From: Cristatella mucedo
Lineage: Eukaryota; Bryozoa; Phylactolaemata; Cristatellidae
Assembly (NCBI GenBank): GCA_009760855.2
Contig: WPIO01000044.1
Span: 3,394,600-3,458,599, forward strand
Length of the DNA stretch: 64,000 nt
Direction: 5' to 3'
Position 1 is the first letter of the stretch. The number at the start of each line of letters is the position of its first letter. Below, one piece after another: positions 45,216-58,800 of this stretch. Below the pieces are notes generated by a model, which made no database searches, was not told where the DNA came from, and saw only the letters and a list, made by a program, of their open reading frames with translations. Both the position numbers and the translations under genes were made by a program.

Positions 45216-45690
45216 CAAAAGATGTCAAGAAAATTAACGTCACGACAATCATGTGGCAATGAAATACAGAATCCTGCTGGGAGACATTAAGCCATGAGCC
45301 TCTGTGACCAGGCCATAGGCCGAAAGGTAACAAAAGACTGGCCTTGAAGGTCAGGGTGACCAGAAGGAAGGTAAGGTCTAATGTCTCTCAGTCTTTAACT
45401 CCACAAAGCCACGAAGACAATGAGGGTGGTCTCTGAGAACAAATTCATCAGGCCGGCTTGACAGCTGGCAAGCTATCCAGGCATGCATACAATTAATGAT
45501 TGCCAAGGTGAGCTACCCATTGTGCCTATAGTATGAATTATTAGTCATAAGGAGTCTTATGGTCATATTCAAATATAGTAGAAATCACAGCTTTACAAAT
45601 AAGAATAAAAGCTCTTGAAGCACTTAGAAGATGAACGAATGACACTTGGCTAAGATTGCAGACCACCTAACAGGATATAAAAAATATGTT
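45216..45690. other. Unassigned DNA
   Basis: Contains tctcagtctttaactccac (45387), similar to 13492. No gene. Confidence 0.25.
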
Positions 45691-45692
45691 GA

Positions 45693-45845
45693 TGTTGAAT
45701 ATGCCTTTGCTCTTGGCATAAGGCTGAGGTGTTCGAGCACCACGACCTAGGCCGTGGGTTCGAGTACTGTAGCAGTCAATTCTGTAGGGTCTACTGCAAG
45801 CACAAGATATGCCACATAGGCACTTCAGCCGCTATATAAATGTTG
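45693..45845 (+). mobile_element. tRNA-derived SINE, family A-like
   Basis: Head cttggcataaggctgaggtg, cgacctaggccgtgggttcg with B box ggttcgagtac, and a 3' end cagccgctatataaatg. Related to the family A head; the tail is shortened. Confidence 0.6.
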
Positions 45846-47652
45846 TTAGATCAGCCGAACTTTAATTTTCCATAATATTAAGTTCTAGTAAGTTGGAAGA
45901 CAACACAATGGAGTACAACACCATACATCCCAAACGTATACCCAAGCCGAACGATCTGCATTGTTATAGACGCAAATCAATTTCATGCTGATCGGGGTAG
46001 AAGTGGTCAAGTTATGGAATTTACCAGGCACAAAGTTCTCTTGGCAAAACGCTTCCAAAGTGGCTAGGGGGATCTTGAAGCATGCAGTACCTAGCAACTC
46101 ATGAGTAGCAAAACACGGATCACTCAGGAAACCAATCTTCAAGTACATACACGCGCGTGCTTAAAGGTTTCAAATTTATCTGTTGACAATAAGCTTATCA
46201 GTGATATTTGCAAGACAAAAAGTAGTGCAGGCGGTTGATAAAACGACTAATCAATAAAAAAGCCGGCTTTCAAAGCACTCGTCTCTCTTTATGACACACA
46301 GATCAATAGGGCTACAAATGATGTACGTGCATGTATATACCATCTCCAAAATTCATGTTTATCGGATCCCTATTGGTCAAGCTTTGGCATTTGCAAGGCA
46401 CGGCAGACAGAAAAGCACACCAAGGAACCATCATAACAACATTAGCCAAATATTACTGACGATTGGGTTACATGAGGGGGCCAGCTAGGCGAGCATGCCA
46501 GCCCTGTGCCGAAAAGTAATGTACTCTATACACACGCAATCTTAAAATGTGCTCAACCTTACATAATCCTTGAGATATTCCTTCCCGCCAGAATACTCAG
46601 TCGGTACCCATCCAATAAGCCCACACGACTAAATGGCCGCAAGCGTCTCAACAGAAACCAGAGCTGATAACGTCACAGTGTATAAGCTGAAATTACCTTA
46701 AATTTCCTTTAGTCACATTGAATGCCCACATTACGAAACTTATAAGCACTGTCGCAGTGCGACCGCCGGCAGATAGCTGCATGCCAACACGTGCTATGAA
46801 GACGCTATAAAGCATGGCTGACCTCAGACCGAGCTAATGAGATCCCAGGATTCAGTAGGCGCTACGGGTTTATGGACAGTTGCCCCCCCCCCCCTCGTGG
46901 ATAATTGGCCTCAAATCCGGAAGTGAGAAAACCGGTTCTGGGCCGGTCACCATGTGGGCGTGGCCACACCTGCTACTGTTTCAGCCGGACTTGCACGACT
47001 CCGCCCGGCCAACGGGAGCGCTGAAAACCACCTCACGCGGAGCTGCAGTTAGAAAGTATTGTTAACTAAGTTGGGCTCTTGCCACAGGTAAGCTGTGGTC
47101 GTTTGACCCGCTAGTCCTGCAGCGACCACTTTCTGCTTACGAGTCGCCAGTGCGCCGGCTATCCACCCGCTCTTACTCCTTCTCGCTCACTCTCTCTTCT
47201 CTTATCTGCTGGCGCTCGTGCGTTGCTTCCACGACGGCTACTACATTCGTATGTACGCTCGCACTCTTGCATTTCTTGCGTAGGGTGCAATACAGCAGTC
47301 GTCGTCAACACTACAACTAGTTAGTGGGGGACTTCGTTCTCCGTCAAGCTGTCAACGTATGAACGAGCTCCTACATCTATACAACCATGCCAGACTAAAA
47401 GTTTTGATTCAACGTAGAACTTCACGTTTTATTCCCATCAATAAATTATTATTGTTATTGTTATGTGTTTCTGCTAGCTGAAGTGAATGATAAGGTAGGG
47501 ATAAGCTATTTTTGTGAATCGAAACGCATGTTGATAGACTTCCGTCCGACCTTGGCCTGGTTCCGAGCTCTAATAGGCAGCACTGTCATTGCTCGAAATG
47601 AGCGCTCTCGCCTTCGGAATGATTGGTTTATTGTTGGGGTTGTTTTCATGTG
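45846..47652. other. Unassigned DNA
   Basis: No convincing gene. A C-run at 46884-46894 is followed by a GC-rich 150-bp stretch (46895-47040). The remainder is GC-normal with only short frames. Confidence 0.25.
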
Positions 47653-48394
47653 ATGTTGTACCCAGGCTGGGTTCGGTTGGCTTTGACCGGACGGCTAAAG
47701 TGAGGGTTAGGGTAACCGGCTAGGCCGGGGTCGGACCCTATGGCACGGCGGATGTATGCGGTGACGTGAGGTCACCTGGGCTCTTGGGTACCGGAAGTTG
47801 GCCAAGTAAGTCGTGGTGTTGGAGTCTCCCGGTCTCGCCGAGTTATGCACCTGGATTCGTGCAGGCGTGCTCCGGCGATGCTGCCACGCACGCAAGGGAA
47901 CTAGTACCCAAGGCCCGAGCGGAGCTGGATAGTTCGCTCGTTGTTGACTTGTTTATACCGCGTTCCCCTCGTGTAGTGTGTTCGTGACCCCCCCCCCGTG
48001 TGTTGGCGTCTTTCGGTGGAAGCTTACGACTGTGGTAGTTGTCGACTCGGACTAGCCAGCAGTTACTCAGCCAGCCGGGTTTTGGACGGCGTACGCTCGT
48101 ACTGTTGGATTCGGAGTCGGTACAACGACAGGACTGCAGAAGCCGACTGACTCCAACTGACACGTTTGTTCGCGCTTGCTGCGTCGTCTTGCGCCACCGT
48201 AGTGTACTGTGTATAGGACCCTCCCTGTAGACTTGTTTAGTTGCTCTGTTGTTGTTGGCGCATGCGTTAATATAGAGGTTTAACCGGACGGCCGCTCGTC
48301 TTACCCTAGCTCGGCGGCATGGCGAGCGGCAGCGTGGCCGGAGTATGGTGGGGTTTGGCGGGAAATAGCCTTTGACCCCTGGAACCCGGTTACA
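47653..48394 (+). repeat. LTR-like repeat, copy 2 (probable solo LTR)
   Basis: Second copy of 13638-14366. It starts (a)tgttgtacccaggct and ends ggttaca; flanked by ATGTG at 47648-47652 and at 48395-48399, a 5-bp direct repeat typical of LTR-element target duplications. TG...CA termini, about 740 bp, no ORF of its own and a T/A-rich tttaatatagagg-type box near 48270 all fit a solo LTR. The internal region of the element is not in the window. Confidence 0.6.
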
Positions 48395-48399
48395 ATGTG

Positions 48400-49436
48400 T
48401 CTGGTGAATTTCGTTGCAAGATACTTGAATTATTGGCCTTATATTTTTCAAAATGGTAGTTGTCCGGTCAGTGAGGCAATGCTGGCATAGTTAAATCAGC
48501 ACTCCTCTCGTGATCTCAATTATTTCAGCACTTCTCTCGTTATCTCGTTATCCCTTTGTTTTAGCTTGTGGGCTTAGCAATGTGGCAGTTGCTCGAAACT
48601 CGCTGCTCATTCATGTGACTGCTGAGTACTACTAGCTGCTATCATTGGCAAGGCTTTAGACACAGAAAGAGTGTTAAATGATGTGATGGGGGGTGCTTCA
48701 TTGTAGTGCCCACATAAACGTCATTTTTGTAATACTGTATACTGATACTGATAAGGATATGTAGTACTAATACTGATACGGTCATTTTTGTAATGGTGGT
48801 AAAAACATGAGCTTTAGATGTAGTGCAAGCTGCTAGATCGCTGTCCCATTCTAAACTTGCGAATCATTTTTTATCCGAGATTCACCTATCAAATTAGGAC
48901 AGCATAGCCCAAATGATGACAAACTGTATGTTATGTATGTTTAACTGATGAACTTGGAGTGCATGATTGTCCTTGTGATGATGTATGCTGACGCGTTTGT
49001 GCATGCTTATTTAACGCCGAACGCCCACGGGGAGGGGGAGATGACGATGAGCTAGCTGCACAGTTGCTGAAGTGCAGCGCCCACTCCCGACTGGGGGTTG
49101 GGAGCACAAGTTTGCAATCAGTCATTAGCTCCGCCTAGACCGTCTTAGGCGCCATCCTATCATTGGTACCTTAACGGTCACGAGTACGTTTGCATATGCT
49201 GGATCGAGTCACAAAGCACCAATTGGAGACTTTACCGAATTTTATTTGCAGGTGCACAATGTCGGTAAGCATCTAGTTTGGTCTTATTGCCACACTCCTC
49301 GAAAGTTCTCACCAATACAGAAACTCACTTACGGGGTGATGCATCTCTGTACTTAGGTAACCTGTGTCTATGCTGGGGTGCGACCCAGGTAGACTTAACA
49401 AAGAAGCACTTGACTCGTAACTTCGGTTCAGAAAGA
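48400..49436. other. Unassigned DNA
   Basis: No gene or repeat family recognised. Contains two near-identical ctgatac/gtactaatact stretches near 48735-48785. Confidence 0.25.
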
Positions 49437-50080
49437 TCAAGCACCCTCAGAGAACTCAATCTCTTTCTAGGCACTTTACATTTGCTGCAAAGGAAACACA
49501 ATCGAGTGGTAAGTGGTATCATGCTTGATAAACAACATGAATAGCATGGTTAGGGGTGACATGCATAGGGTCAGCATGCAAGTGTGCTTAGTGGCAGCTT
49601 GCAACAGAGTCAGCACGTATAAGCACATAAAGGACGAATCACAGGAACCCGCTAAATACTATCATAAATAGGTGCACCTTTAATTTCTTTTTAAATGGGA
49701 TCAAGTCTGGGGATGTTCTGACGCAAGTCGGGAGTTAGTTCCAGGCTTTGGGAGCATACAAACTAAAGGCGCGGCCTCCAAAGGATTTCAGGTTTGTAAT
49801 AGGTGTTGGTAATCAGTTAGATTCGGAAAAGCTGGTGGTACGATGCTTAGCCTGATTGGAGAGTAGATCTTATAGGTAGGCTGGAGCCAAAGAATGAAGT
49901 GACCTAAAAGTGAGCAACAAAACCTTGAAGTCGATCCGTTGCGTGACTGGTAGCCAGTGCAGGTCGCTGAGAAGTAGTGTGATGTGGTAGCTGTGATGCT
50001 CACGACAGACAAGCCTAGCTGCAGAGTTGTGCACTAGCTGTAAACACCTGATTGCACATGCCGGTAGGCCAGCAAGCAGG
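49437..50080 (-). mobile_element. L2 3' end, diverged, 5' truncated
   Basis: Starts in the tail (caccctcagagaactcaatc) without its (ATT)n and runs through the 3' untranslated and C-terminal coding region to gtaggccagcaagcag. The - strand reading is broken throughout. Confidence 0.8.
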
Positions 50081-50261
50081 TAACCAGCTTACCCTTGGGT
50101 TAAACTAGGGGTATAACATAAATTCAAGCCTTGGCTTCAGGATCTACCCAGAAGCATTCTTATCTTTATAAGAACCATCTGAGTAGTTATGGCCAACTTT
50201 TCCAAACTAAACTTTTTCTTTATTATGATTGCATGCACGGTTTTGTGAGTTATTGTGCTTG

Positions 50262-50533
50262 TTTGTGTGTGTGTGTGTGTGTGCTTGTGTGTGTGTGTGT
50301 GTGCTTGTGTGTGTGTGTGTGTGTGTGTGTGCATGTGTTGTCTGCTTGTTTTGTCTTTATAAGCATGTTTTCAAATGTGTTCGTGTGCGTGTTCGCATGC
50401 CATGGCACGTTGGGTGTGTTTGAGTACTCAGCTGAGTGCATTTGTGCATGTGTTTATGTGTGTGCATGAGCACACGACTTAGGTAGATGTCATCGGTTGT
50501 GTGTGTATTGTGTATATGTGTGTGTGTGTAAGT

Positions 50534-50564
<31 letters not shown>

Positions 50565-50565
50565 C
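50262..50565. repeat. (GT)n microsatellite, interrupted
   Basis: (GT)n at about 50262-50334 and 50490-50565 with a degenerate GT-rich stretch between. Open frames rich in Cys/Val are artefacts. Confidence 0.95.
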
Positions 50566-50639
50566 GCGCACGAGCTCTCGCAGGCATATGTATTTGTTCT
50601 TGCTTAACCGTTAACCCTACATTCGTGTACATGTGTGCA

Positions 50640-51718
50640 CTTTGGTGCCCGCGTTGTTGACGTTTAGCATTTCTCAGCAGTTAGTAGCCAGCCGTTGGCA
50701 CTAGGAAGTGATAGAACTTCTGCCACCGTCTGTCATGACCCTAGCAGATACATTGAGAATGGCATATTGGTGAAGTTAAGATGGTCACGCAGTTAGTAAA
50801 GGTGTGTGAGGGCTGGGTGAATTTCGTCAGGTTTTAGGAACCACATGCCGTGACACCTACTTAATAATGCTTTTAATACCACTGCTTTATCGTAGCACTG
50901 ATCTACTATAGAGAACCACGTGGTAGTGGCAATCTTGTCAGTATCCCTGGCTTGCAGTGCACATCCCTAAGCGATGCGATTAATTGTAACTATCATGTGA
51001 GCCACAGCATTTCATTACTTTGCTAGGATTTCCTTTATCAGTGGCACTTTAGGTATGTCTCTGTGAGTGTTTTATGCACAGGTTATCCTATAATAAGCTT
51101 GATCCATTGCCAAAATTTACTGGACACCTATGTCCTATAATAAGCTTGATCCATTGCCAAAATTTACTGGACACCTATGTGTTTGAATCATTTGTGCTTG
51201 TTCAGCAAGCACTGAAGAATTTTGCATGTGTTTTGGCTTGTATGTAGTGAAAACTGCTGTTGCAGCAGTAAATGCATAAATTGGTTATATGCATGTCTTT
51301 TTCATAAGGTTAAGTACACACGTCAACTGCAGTTAAACCCTAGATGTGACACAGCTGGCAATCACTTCTTCCTTTGTTGACTAGCACACACCTACCGATA
51401 TATTTCAGTCATGTCCAGCAGGCAGTATGCCAAGTCGTTCCAAGGCGCAGAAATTTGCATTATTTTTCACTTTATGTGCCACATGTATGTATGTATGCAT
51501 AAGCACCGCCGGTCAACTGTCAGTATATGGCATTGTTTTTTATGAGCAGTGAATATTGGTCTTTTGACATAACAGTGCTCACATAAGGTTAGAAATCACT
51601 GATGTGATGAACAACTGCTTGCTTATAGTAACCAACTTATGTTAGCAGCAACGTTTGCTTGCTTTTTCAGCCCATTTTTGTCTCGGTTGGCAATACTAAA
51701 TATGAATAGGTCGTTTGT
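50640..51718. other. Unassigned DNA with one tandem duplication
   Basis: No gene seen. It contains the 47-bp duplication listed separately. Confidence 0.25.
51086..51179. repeat. Perfect 47-bp tandem duplication
   Basis: Two copies (51086-51132 and 51133-51179) beginning tcctataataagcttgatc and identical to each other, so recent. Confidence 0.97.
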
Positions 51719-51765
51719 GTGGCACCCTAAGAGCACTGCATCTCTATCCGGGTGCTTTACAAATC
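51719..51765 (-). mobile_element. SINE/L2 tail fragment
   Basis: The - strand reads gcacccggatagagatgcag then tgctcttagggtgcc, the hairpin tail shared by SINE family B and L2. Head missing. Confidence 0.5.
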
Positions 51766-52705
51766 GCAGATAGACCTGTAACAGGAGTGCTCAAAAGTAT
51801 CAAACCAAAGGAAGAAAATAGGTTAGATGCCTAATGAGAATGGCAGTTCAGCAAGAATGGCAATTTGGGTTGGCTGATAGAGGGATGGCACAGGCTATGT
51901 GTTGGTGAGGTGTCTAGCTCAGCCAAGCACGACTGGTCGCCAAAGGCATGGCCAGTGATCCACTGGCCCCACCCAAGACCGGTTTCAAATAGGGTCTATG
52001 AAGTAGCAGGGGGATCTGTCATGTGGAGTCGAATGGAGAACAACTGGCAGAGCTCACACAGAACCGTCGCATAAAATTACATGAACGATGGTGGATGGAT
52101 GATGGATGGATGGACCGAGTTGACCGTCTAGGTCGGCAGTGAGACAATCGGCCGAAGTAAAGTGTCAAGGGAACACTTGTGACCAGCTATCGGCATTGGA
52201 GATCAAATATTGCCTGGCAATTCCGAGCGCCGTTGCCACTTAGCTTTGTCTTGCCCATTTGGATCGCTAGGGTGGTGTTCAGGATGAGCCCTGGTAAAGC
52301 AGGGAAGTCATGGGGCGATTGCCCCCCAACTACCTGCCAACTGTGGGACCCGTGTGGGAAAGCTCGAGTGTGACTGTGCAGAGCATAGTCAACACTGTGA
52401 CATCGCAGCTCCATGACGTCACAGTCATGCCGTAATGTCATTGATCGAAAAACTATACAGAGCATGGATGAGCTGTGGCTGGAGTCGAGGCAAACACCTA
52501 GTGTTACAGACTAGCTATAACTAAGGGTCAATGTCAAGCCAAGTCTCATGCAAAAGCTCATCTTACATGCCAAGACAGCATAGCAACATTCACCAACCAT
52601 TTAGCAATCACATCACATACTTGAACATAAAAATGAATGCTTTAATAATGTTCAAACTATGGGAACACATCAGTTTTTTCAAAGAGGCAATTCGTGCAGT
52701 CGTTT
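51766..52705. other. Unassigned DNA
   Basis: Short (ggat)n-like run at 52090-52115. No gene recognised. Confidence 0.25.
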
Positions 52706-52835
52706 GACAGGCGCTGGTTTGGCCCAGTGGTTACCTTGCTTGCCCCGACCAAGGTCTGGCTCGAGTCCCGTGGCATAGGTGAAGTGCCTGAATAGAGAAT
52801 TAAGTTATCTTTGAGTAATATACAAATGAATTATT
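52706..52835 (+). mobile_element. tRNA-derived SINE, family B
   Basis: A box TGGCCCAGTGG matches the pol III consensus; B-box-like ggctcgagtcc follows at about 52758. The tail gaagtgcctgaatagagaat, then atctttgagtaatatacaaa and tgaatta, carries a worn form of the L2 hairpin. Confidence 0.8.
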
Positions 52836-52989
52836 TTTTATATTATATTGACATATTTGACTTGAGCGAGATGAGCCAGTCCAATCCCGAACAACCTTCA
52901 CCAAGGCTCACATGCAGGCATACATCACCCCCTACAGTGAATGCATCATCACACCCTCACAACAAAGATAGGAATTCTAAGAAATTAGT

Positions 52990-53490
52990 ATAGTATTCAC
53001 AAGATATTGATCCCTTTCTACGAACTTTACTTGTGCTAGAAATGAAGCTGATCTATTGCACTAAGGACACTTCACATACCCACTCAAAGAATTCTGAGAT
53101 AGATGTGCTTTTTTACTTTTTATAATGTCGTAAAGACGAGAGATTTTGTGACGTCATTCGAAAGTGAATTCCAGATTATGGGAGCCTAGGAACTGAACGC
53201 ACTGTCTCGAAAGAATTTTAGGTTGGTTAGAGGCAGACCGATAAATTGCTTGTGTCAGAAGAGCCGGTGGTATTGTCCATAGCCTAATTTTGAATTAGCT
53301 TGGATCTGCAAGCCGGAGCAAGACATTCCAGTACCTAAACTGAGTGACAAAAGTCTTGAGGTCGAAACGGTGATTGATGGGAAGCCAGTGCATGTGTGTG
53401 AGAAGTGGTTTAGCATTACTGTTGTGCTGATGACCACACACAAGCTTAGCCACAAAATTATGCACCAAATTTAAACGTATAGTTATGCAG
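52990..53490 (-). mobile_element. L2-related 3' end, second subfamily
   Basis: The - strand has LNLVHNFVAKLVCG, LLTHMHWLPINHRFDLKTFV and a downstream region parallel to the L2 3' part (ttccagattatgggagcct; ctgtctcgaaagaatttta). Clearly related to, but well diverged from, the main L2 family. A (CA)n tract abuts its 5' side. Confidence 0.6.
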
Positions 53491-53491
<1 letters not shown>

Positions 53492-53569
<78 letters not shown>

Positions 53570-53570
53570 A
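53492..53570. repeat. (CA)n microsatellite
   Basis: About 39 uninterrupted CA units. Confidence 0.97.
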
Positions 53571-53837
53571 ATCTTCCCCCCAAACCCACAACACATGTCC
53601 AAATGAGAACACATACTGGCACTAACCTGTACATGCTCTCACGCAAATACGCCAGTGCACAAACACCTCAACACACCTTAATAAACAGTCATTTACATTT
53701 ATGCCAACGCTCGCACTTTAAAAGATCTATAAACCAACCTGTTCAGGCACAACAAAACACACCAATAACCACATGTACTGGCATGCAAGCATCCTCACAC
53801 ATTTACTCACATGGCTCCCCCACCCACCCACATGCAT

Positions 53838-53875
<38 letters not shown>

Positions 53876-54744
53876 GCAGGCAGAGTCAATTGTAAAGCCA
53901 GTGTTGTGTGACCCTGTTACTTCTGCTATTATAATTAGTGCAGCAACATCGGCCACTAATGTATGCCCCACCTGCAGCAGGTGATTGGGCAATTGACTCG
54001 CAGCTTCCGGCCTTTGATGTAAGGATGTGGCCTGCCACAGATGCACTCCCTTATCTGTGGTGAGTCAGCCACCTCGTGTATGTACTCGTTGAGGGAATAA
54101 AGAAATAAGTGTTGTTCGTCGGTCACGTCCGAACCGTGTCTCCATGAGACTCCACAAGAACAGCCGCTGCTGCAGCCACTGTCGTAAAACACCTGTTGTA
54201 ATAGTGTACTGGCGAGAAAGCTACAACAACTGCTTCTGTACGTAACTAGGGAATAATATCTTACTTAGCAGCTACTCTCCTGCTGCCGACCGTGGCTCAT
54301 CCTTTCCAGCCGTCCTTCACTGCTACTGCCATGCGACTTGTTGGGTCCGCTGTACTGTGATAGCCAACTATGTCGGTGGAAATCAACGTAGAAGAACAGC
54401 GGACGCTATAATACACTCTGGCAATTCTCCGGGCCAGGATACGATGTGACGGTAAGGAGCTTTCTCGTGGTTTCCTTTGTACATTAATATACTGCCTGTT
54501 ACGTTGTCAACTCGATCTTTTGCTGTTCGCGACTGCTTGCACAAATTCAGCACTACTCAGTACCTCAGCTGCCCGCCTGACTCAGTTATGCTCCTCGATT
54601 TCTCTTTGTTGCAAAAGATGTAGTCTGTTTGCTACCGAACAAGTACCGAAATCCGCTCAGGCTTTCAATGAGCTTTAGAAAACTCACCTGCGTAACACCC
54701 ACAGAGTTTTTGTATGTAAAGTCTCGTTTCAGATCATTTGTTAA
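53571..54744. other. Unassigned DNA with a second (CA)n tract
   Basis: CA-rich flanks, (CA)n at 53836-53874, then GC-normal sequence without a recognisable gene. Confidence 0.3.
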
Positions 54745-55825
54745 TAACAATATTAATAATGCACTTGATAAAGCACCCTCGGAGAACTCAATCTCTTTCT
54801 AGGCGCTTTACATTTGCTGCGAAAGGGAAATGCAATTGAATGGTGATTAATATCGTGCATGATAAACAAGCATGAATAACATAGTTAGGGGTGACATGCA
54901 CAGGTTCAGCATGCAAATGTGGTTAGTGGCTGCATGCACAGTGTCAGCACGCTTAAGCACATGAAGGACGAATCACAAGGATCCACTAAATGCTGACTTA
55001 AATAGGTGTGTTTTTAAGTTCTTTTTAAATGTGGTCAAGTCAGGGGATGTTCTGACGCAAGTCGGGAGGGAGTTCCAGGTTTTGGGAGCTTACGAACTAA
55101 ATGCACGGTCTCCAAAGGATTTAATGTTTGTACGAGGTATCGGTAGACTGTTGGATTTCGAAAAGTGGGTGGTACAATGCTTGGCCTGGTAGGGAGTAGA
55201 TCTGAGAGATAGGCTGGAGCCAGAGAATAAAGTGACCTAAAAGTGAGCGACTAAACCTTGAAGTCAATCCGTTGCTTGACTGGTAGCCAGTGCAGGTCGG
55301 CGAAAAGTGGTGTGATGTGGCAACTGCAACGCTCACGACACACAAGGCTAGCTGCCGAGTTTTGCACCAGCTGCAATCGCCTGATTGCACAAGCTGGTAG
55401 GCCAGTAAGCAGTGAGTTGCAGAAGTCGAGACGGGATGTCACGAATGCATGGACCAACTTAGACGTGGTATCCTTATCTAAACATGCCCAAATTTTAGCA
55501 ACGCTATGTAGCTGAAAGTAGGCAGATTTGACTGTTGAGCTGATGTGGTCGTCTAACGAGAGGTCGCTTTGGAATGTGACACCTAGATTTCGAGCTGATT
55601 CAACAGGAGATATGCTGGCTGAGCCAATTTTGAGGGTCAGCCATTCCAATTTGTGAATCACACTGGGTTTGTCCATAACTAGTAAGTTAGTTTTATCAGC
55701 GTTTAGTTTTAGGAAAAATACTGCCATCCATGTGCAGATGTCATTAATACATGCAGCAAGTGAGTTGAGAGAACTTGCGGTTCTCGAAGGCTGGGAGGGA
55801 TCAAAGCAACGGTACAGGTATTTAA
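54745..55825 (-). mobile_element. L2 copy, 5' truncated
   Basis: (ATT)n-type end at 54745, hairpin tail, then C-terminal coding on - (55251-55835: CFDPSQPSRTASSLNSLAAC, LKLNADKTNLLVMDKPSVIH, FVTSRLDFCNSLLTGLPACA). It is truncated near the YADD region and abuts the family B DNA polymerase remnant, which ends at this point. Confidence 0.85.
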
Positions 55826-55835
55826 CTGGGATCAT

Positions 55836-58800
55836 CTAGAAGTGCACCAACTTTAGACCTCAAGTGTTCAATTACTGATTTTTGAACTCCTTTAGCTTTC
55901 ATAAGTGGTTCTACAGAATTAACAAAATACAGTTTTGATCTTAAACAAATGAATTCAGTAATTGTTACTCCCTTCATTTCGTCTTTGAATTGACCAAACT
56001 CATCACTGCGAAACCAATCTTAATTATCATTTATTTCATTATCCAAGTTTTCACTAATTATGTTTGCAACTAATGAATCAGTATCCGTGTATGACAAATA
56101 TATCCTGTCGTTGAATTTATTTTGCAATACATCATAGTGAAATCTGTGCATATGTATTTTTAATAAATCAAGAATAGTAACCCCAATGAACATTGGTTTG
56201 TTTAAAATTGTAGTTCTTTTAACATGCTCAAAATCAACTAAGGTTTTATCAAAACCTCTAATTTCTTTAAATCTTGGGTCTCTCATTAACTAATTATACA
56301 GAGAATCATTCTTTTCACTTCCTGTATTTACTATTCTAAGACGTCCTGGTTTCAACATTTTCACCAGTTTTTTTCAAAAATCACACATAAATCCTTTGTA
56401 TACATTTCTTTAAAAGTTATCTTTTTTACGATCAAATTCAATCTTAATCTCTGCACAGATATCAATAAATGGGTTTGCCCAACGTTCTTGTTTAAACTTG
56501 TAAATTTGATGTATTTTCGTTGGTATAAATCCTTTAGTAACAACAAATTGAAAGTATCTATAACGTGTTAGATAATTAGCTTTCTTAGAGAAATCGCAAA
56601 TCAATTTTGGTACATCACTTACTCCTATTGAAAATTCACGTCGGTAGTCGAATATTCAGAACTGCCAACAATTCTACTCTCAGGAAAAAGTGGATAATCA
56701 TTGTGTAAATCATGTAATTCCTTTGGATATTCTAAATCAACTAAAACGAATATAATGATATCTGTATCTGGTGGTAATGACATTATTTTCTCAAGTGGAC
56801 AATTACTTAAATCATCTTCAATAGGTTTTGTAATAGGTAAGTGCCACATCATAACTGTTGGATATAATCTTGAAGCATCCCAGTACATAAAGTGATTAGT
56901 TTCTCTTTCTTTATTGCAGTTAGGAAGTTGGTTGTTGTTAGCAGTACCAATTTTTTTACTTACTTGACAGACACCGCCTCTAATAGAGTTCTTATAATTT
57001 TGATACAGTTTTAAATCATCTTTGTTATTATCTAGTAAGTTTATTGTACATGAAGCATAAAATGCTTTAATGCTTAATGTTCTAAAGATGCTTTAATATC
57101 AGGTATCATATTCTCATTGAATCTATCAAACAAATCCATGAATTTGTATGGATAAACACCCTTTCTTGATAAGATATTTTATAATTAGGGTTAATAATTA
57201 ATAATCAAGATTAATATTTGGATATAATTAAAAAAATTCTTATTGTAATATCAAATTTAGAATCAGCTTTCTTTAATGAAGTACCAATATCACATAATTA
57301 ACTACTCATGAAATTATAAAAATCCTTGAACTCAAAATCAGTGAATGACATTGACATATTGTGTGCAACATGTTTACGTTCAATACAATAGGATGGCATT
57401 CCTGTTACAATCAAATGAGAATCATAACCTTTGAAATTATATATAAAGATAGGTAGTTTCCGATCCTCGATACGAAATCTAACTAATGAATCACAAAGTC
57501 TATTAGCTGTTCCTCTAAATTTACTTGTAAAATGGCAGTGTTTTCTGACTTTTATTATATCATGTTCATGATCAAATCCTTCTTTGCATACCCAACCAAT
57601 ATCAATATGTAACTCTTTGAATTCAGATAAATTCTGTCTTAACTTACTGGAATAATTTATTAAAAACTCTAAAAGTAGTTCAGAACAATTTAGACCTATG
57701 TGTACATATTTTTCAATAACCTTTCCGTTATAATCAACAACAATTGCACAGGAACCACAAGGAATTGAAGTAAATTTGTACATGAGTCACTACACTTGCC
57801 AGTAGTTGTCTTACTATAAAAAAATTGTGGTTTAAAATTTTTTGATAGCTTACTTTCATAAATAATATTACAAGTCTTTACACGGAAACTATCAAAATCT
57901 GCATAACAAGTATATGGCGATTTAATAAGTTTAGCATGATCACTAAATTTCAAAGGTGTTGTATCTTTTATTTTGCCTGTCTTCTTATTTTTTTGAAGAC
58001 CTGGCATTTTTAAAGTAGAATAAGTAGAATTTATACCATTGCACGTAAGTAAATGACTTTCCAAACTCTCAGAAGTGAAGAATTTGTCTAGACATCTGTG
58101 ACAATAGAATAACTAGCCTCGCTTATTAGGGGTTGTACAAAGACTACTATCAAGACATAATGACTTTTTTCAGATTAATTGATTAATATTAAATTAAAGT
58201 GTCAATTTGGAATTTCTAATCTTCTACTTACAATTTTAAGAGGAGAAATACCAGATTTACTACTATTTTCATGAACATTTATACTAACATTAAATATTTT
58301 ACCTAATTTTATAGTATCAACTATTTTGAGAGGCCATTATATTTCTGATAATTGTTCATTAAGTGATGAAAACTCATTTTTTAATATTTTTAACAGGTCA
58401 CTATATCTTCCAGGATTATTAGATACAGGATTTAGAAATCTTAATGCGCACCACAAAGCACAATAGTTATCTTAATTCTCTATATTAATACAACAACCTT
58501 TCTTTGCTAAAATAGATGGTAATTCTAAGTAAAATGAACTCATTCTAATAATATATTCACTAATACTAATTTCAAGACCTTTAACACCGACTAACCTCCA
58601 ACCAGAACCAGGATTTGCATCAATAAGTTTATCTGTTGATTCTTTTAGTGATTTAAATTGATTTAAAATGACACTAGTATAATCAGTTATTTTAACAACT
58701 GCAACTACTTTGGAATTAGTACTTCTATTATAACTATGAGTATCTGTTTGATCGTGATATGAATGTACAGCTATCTTAGTCTGCAATTTGAACAAAGGAA

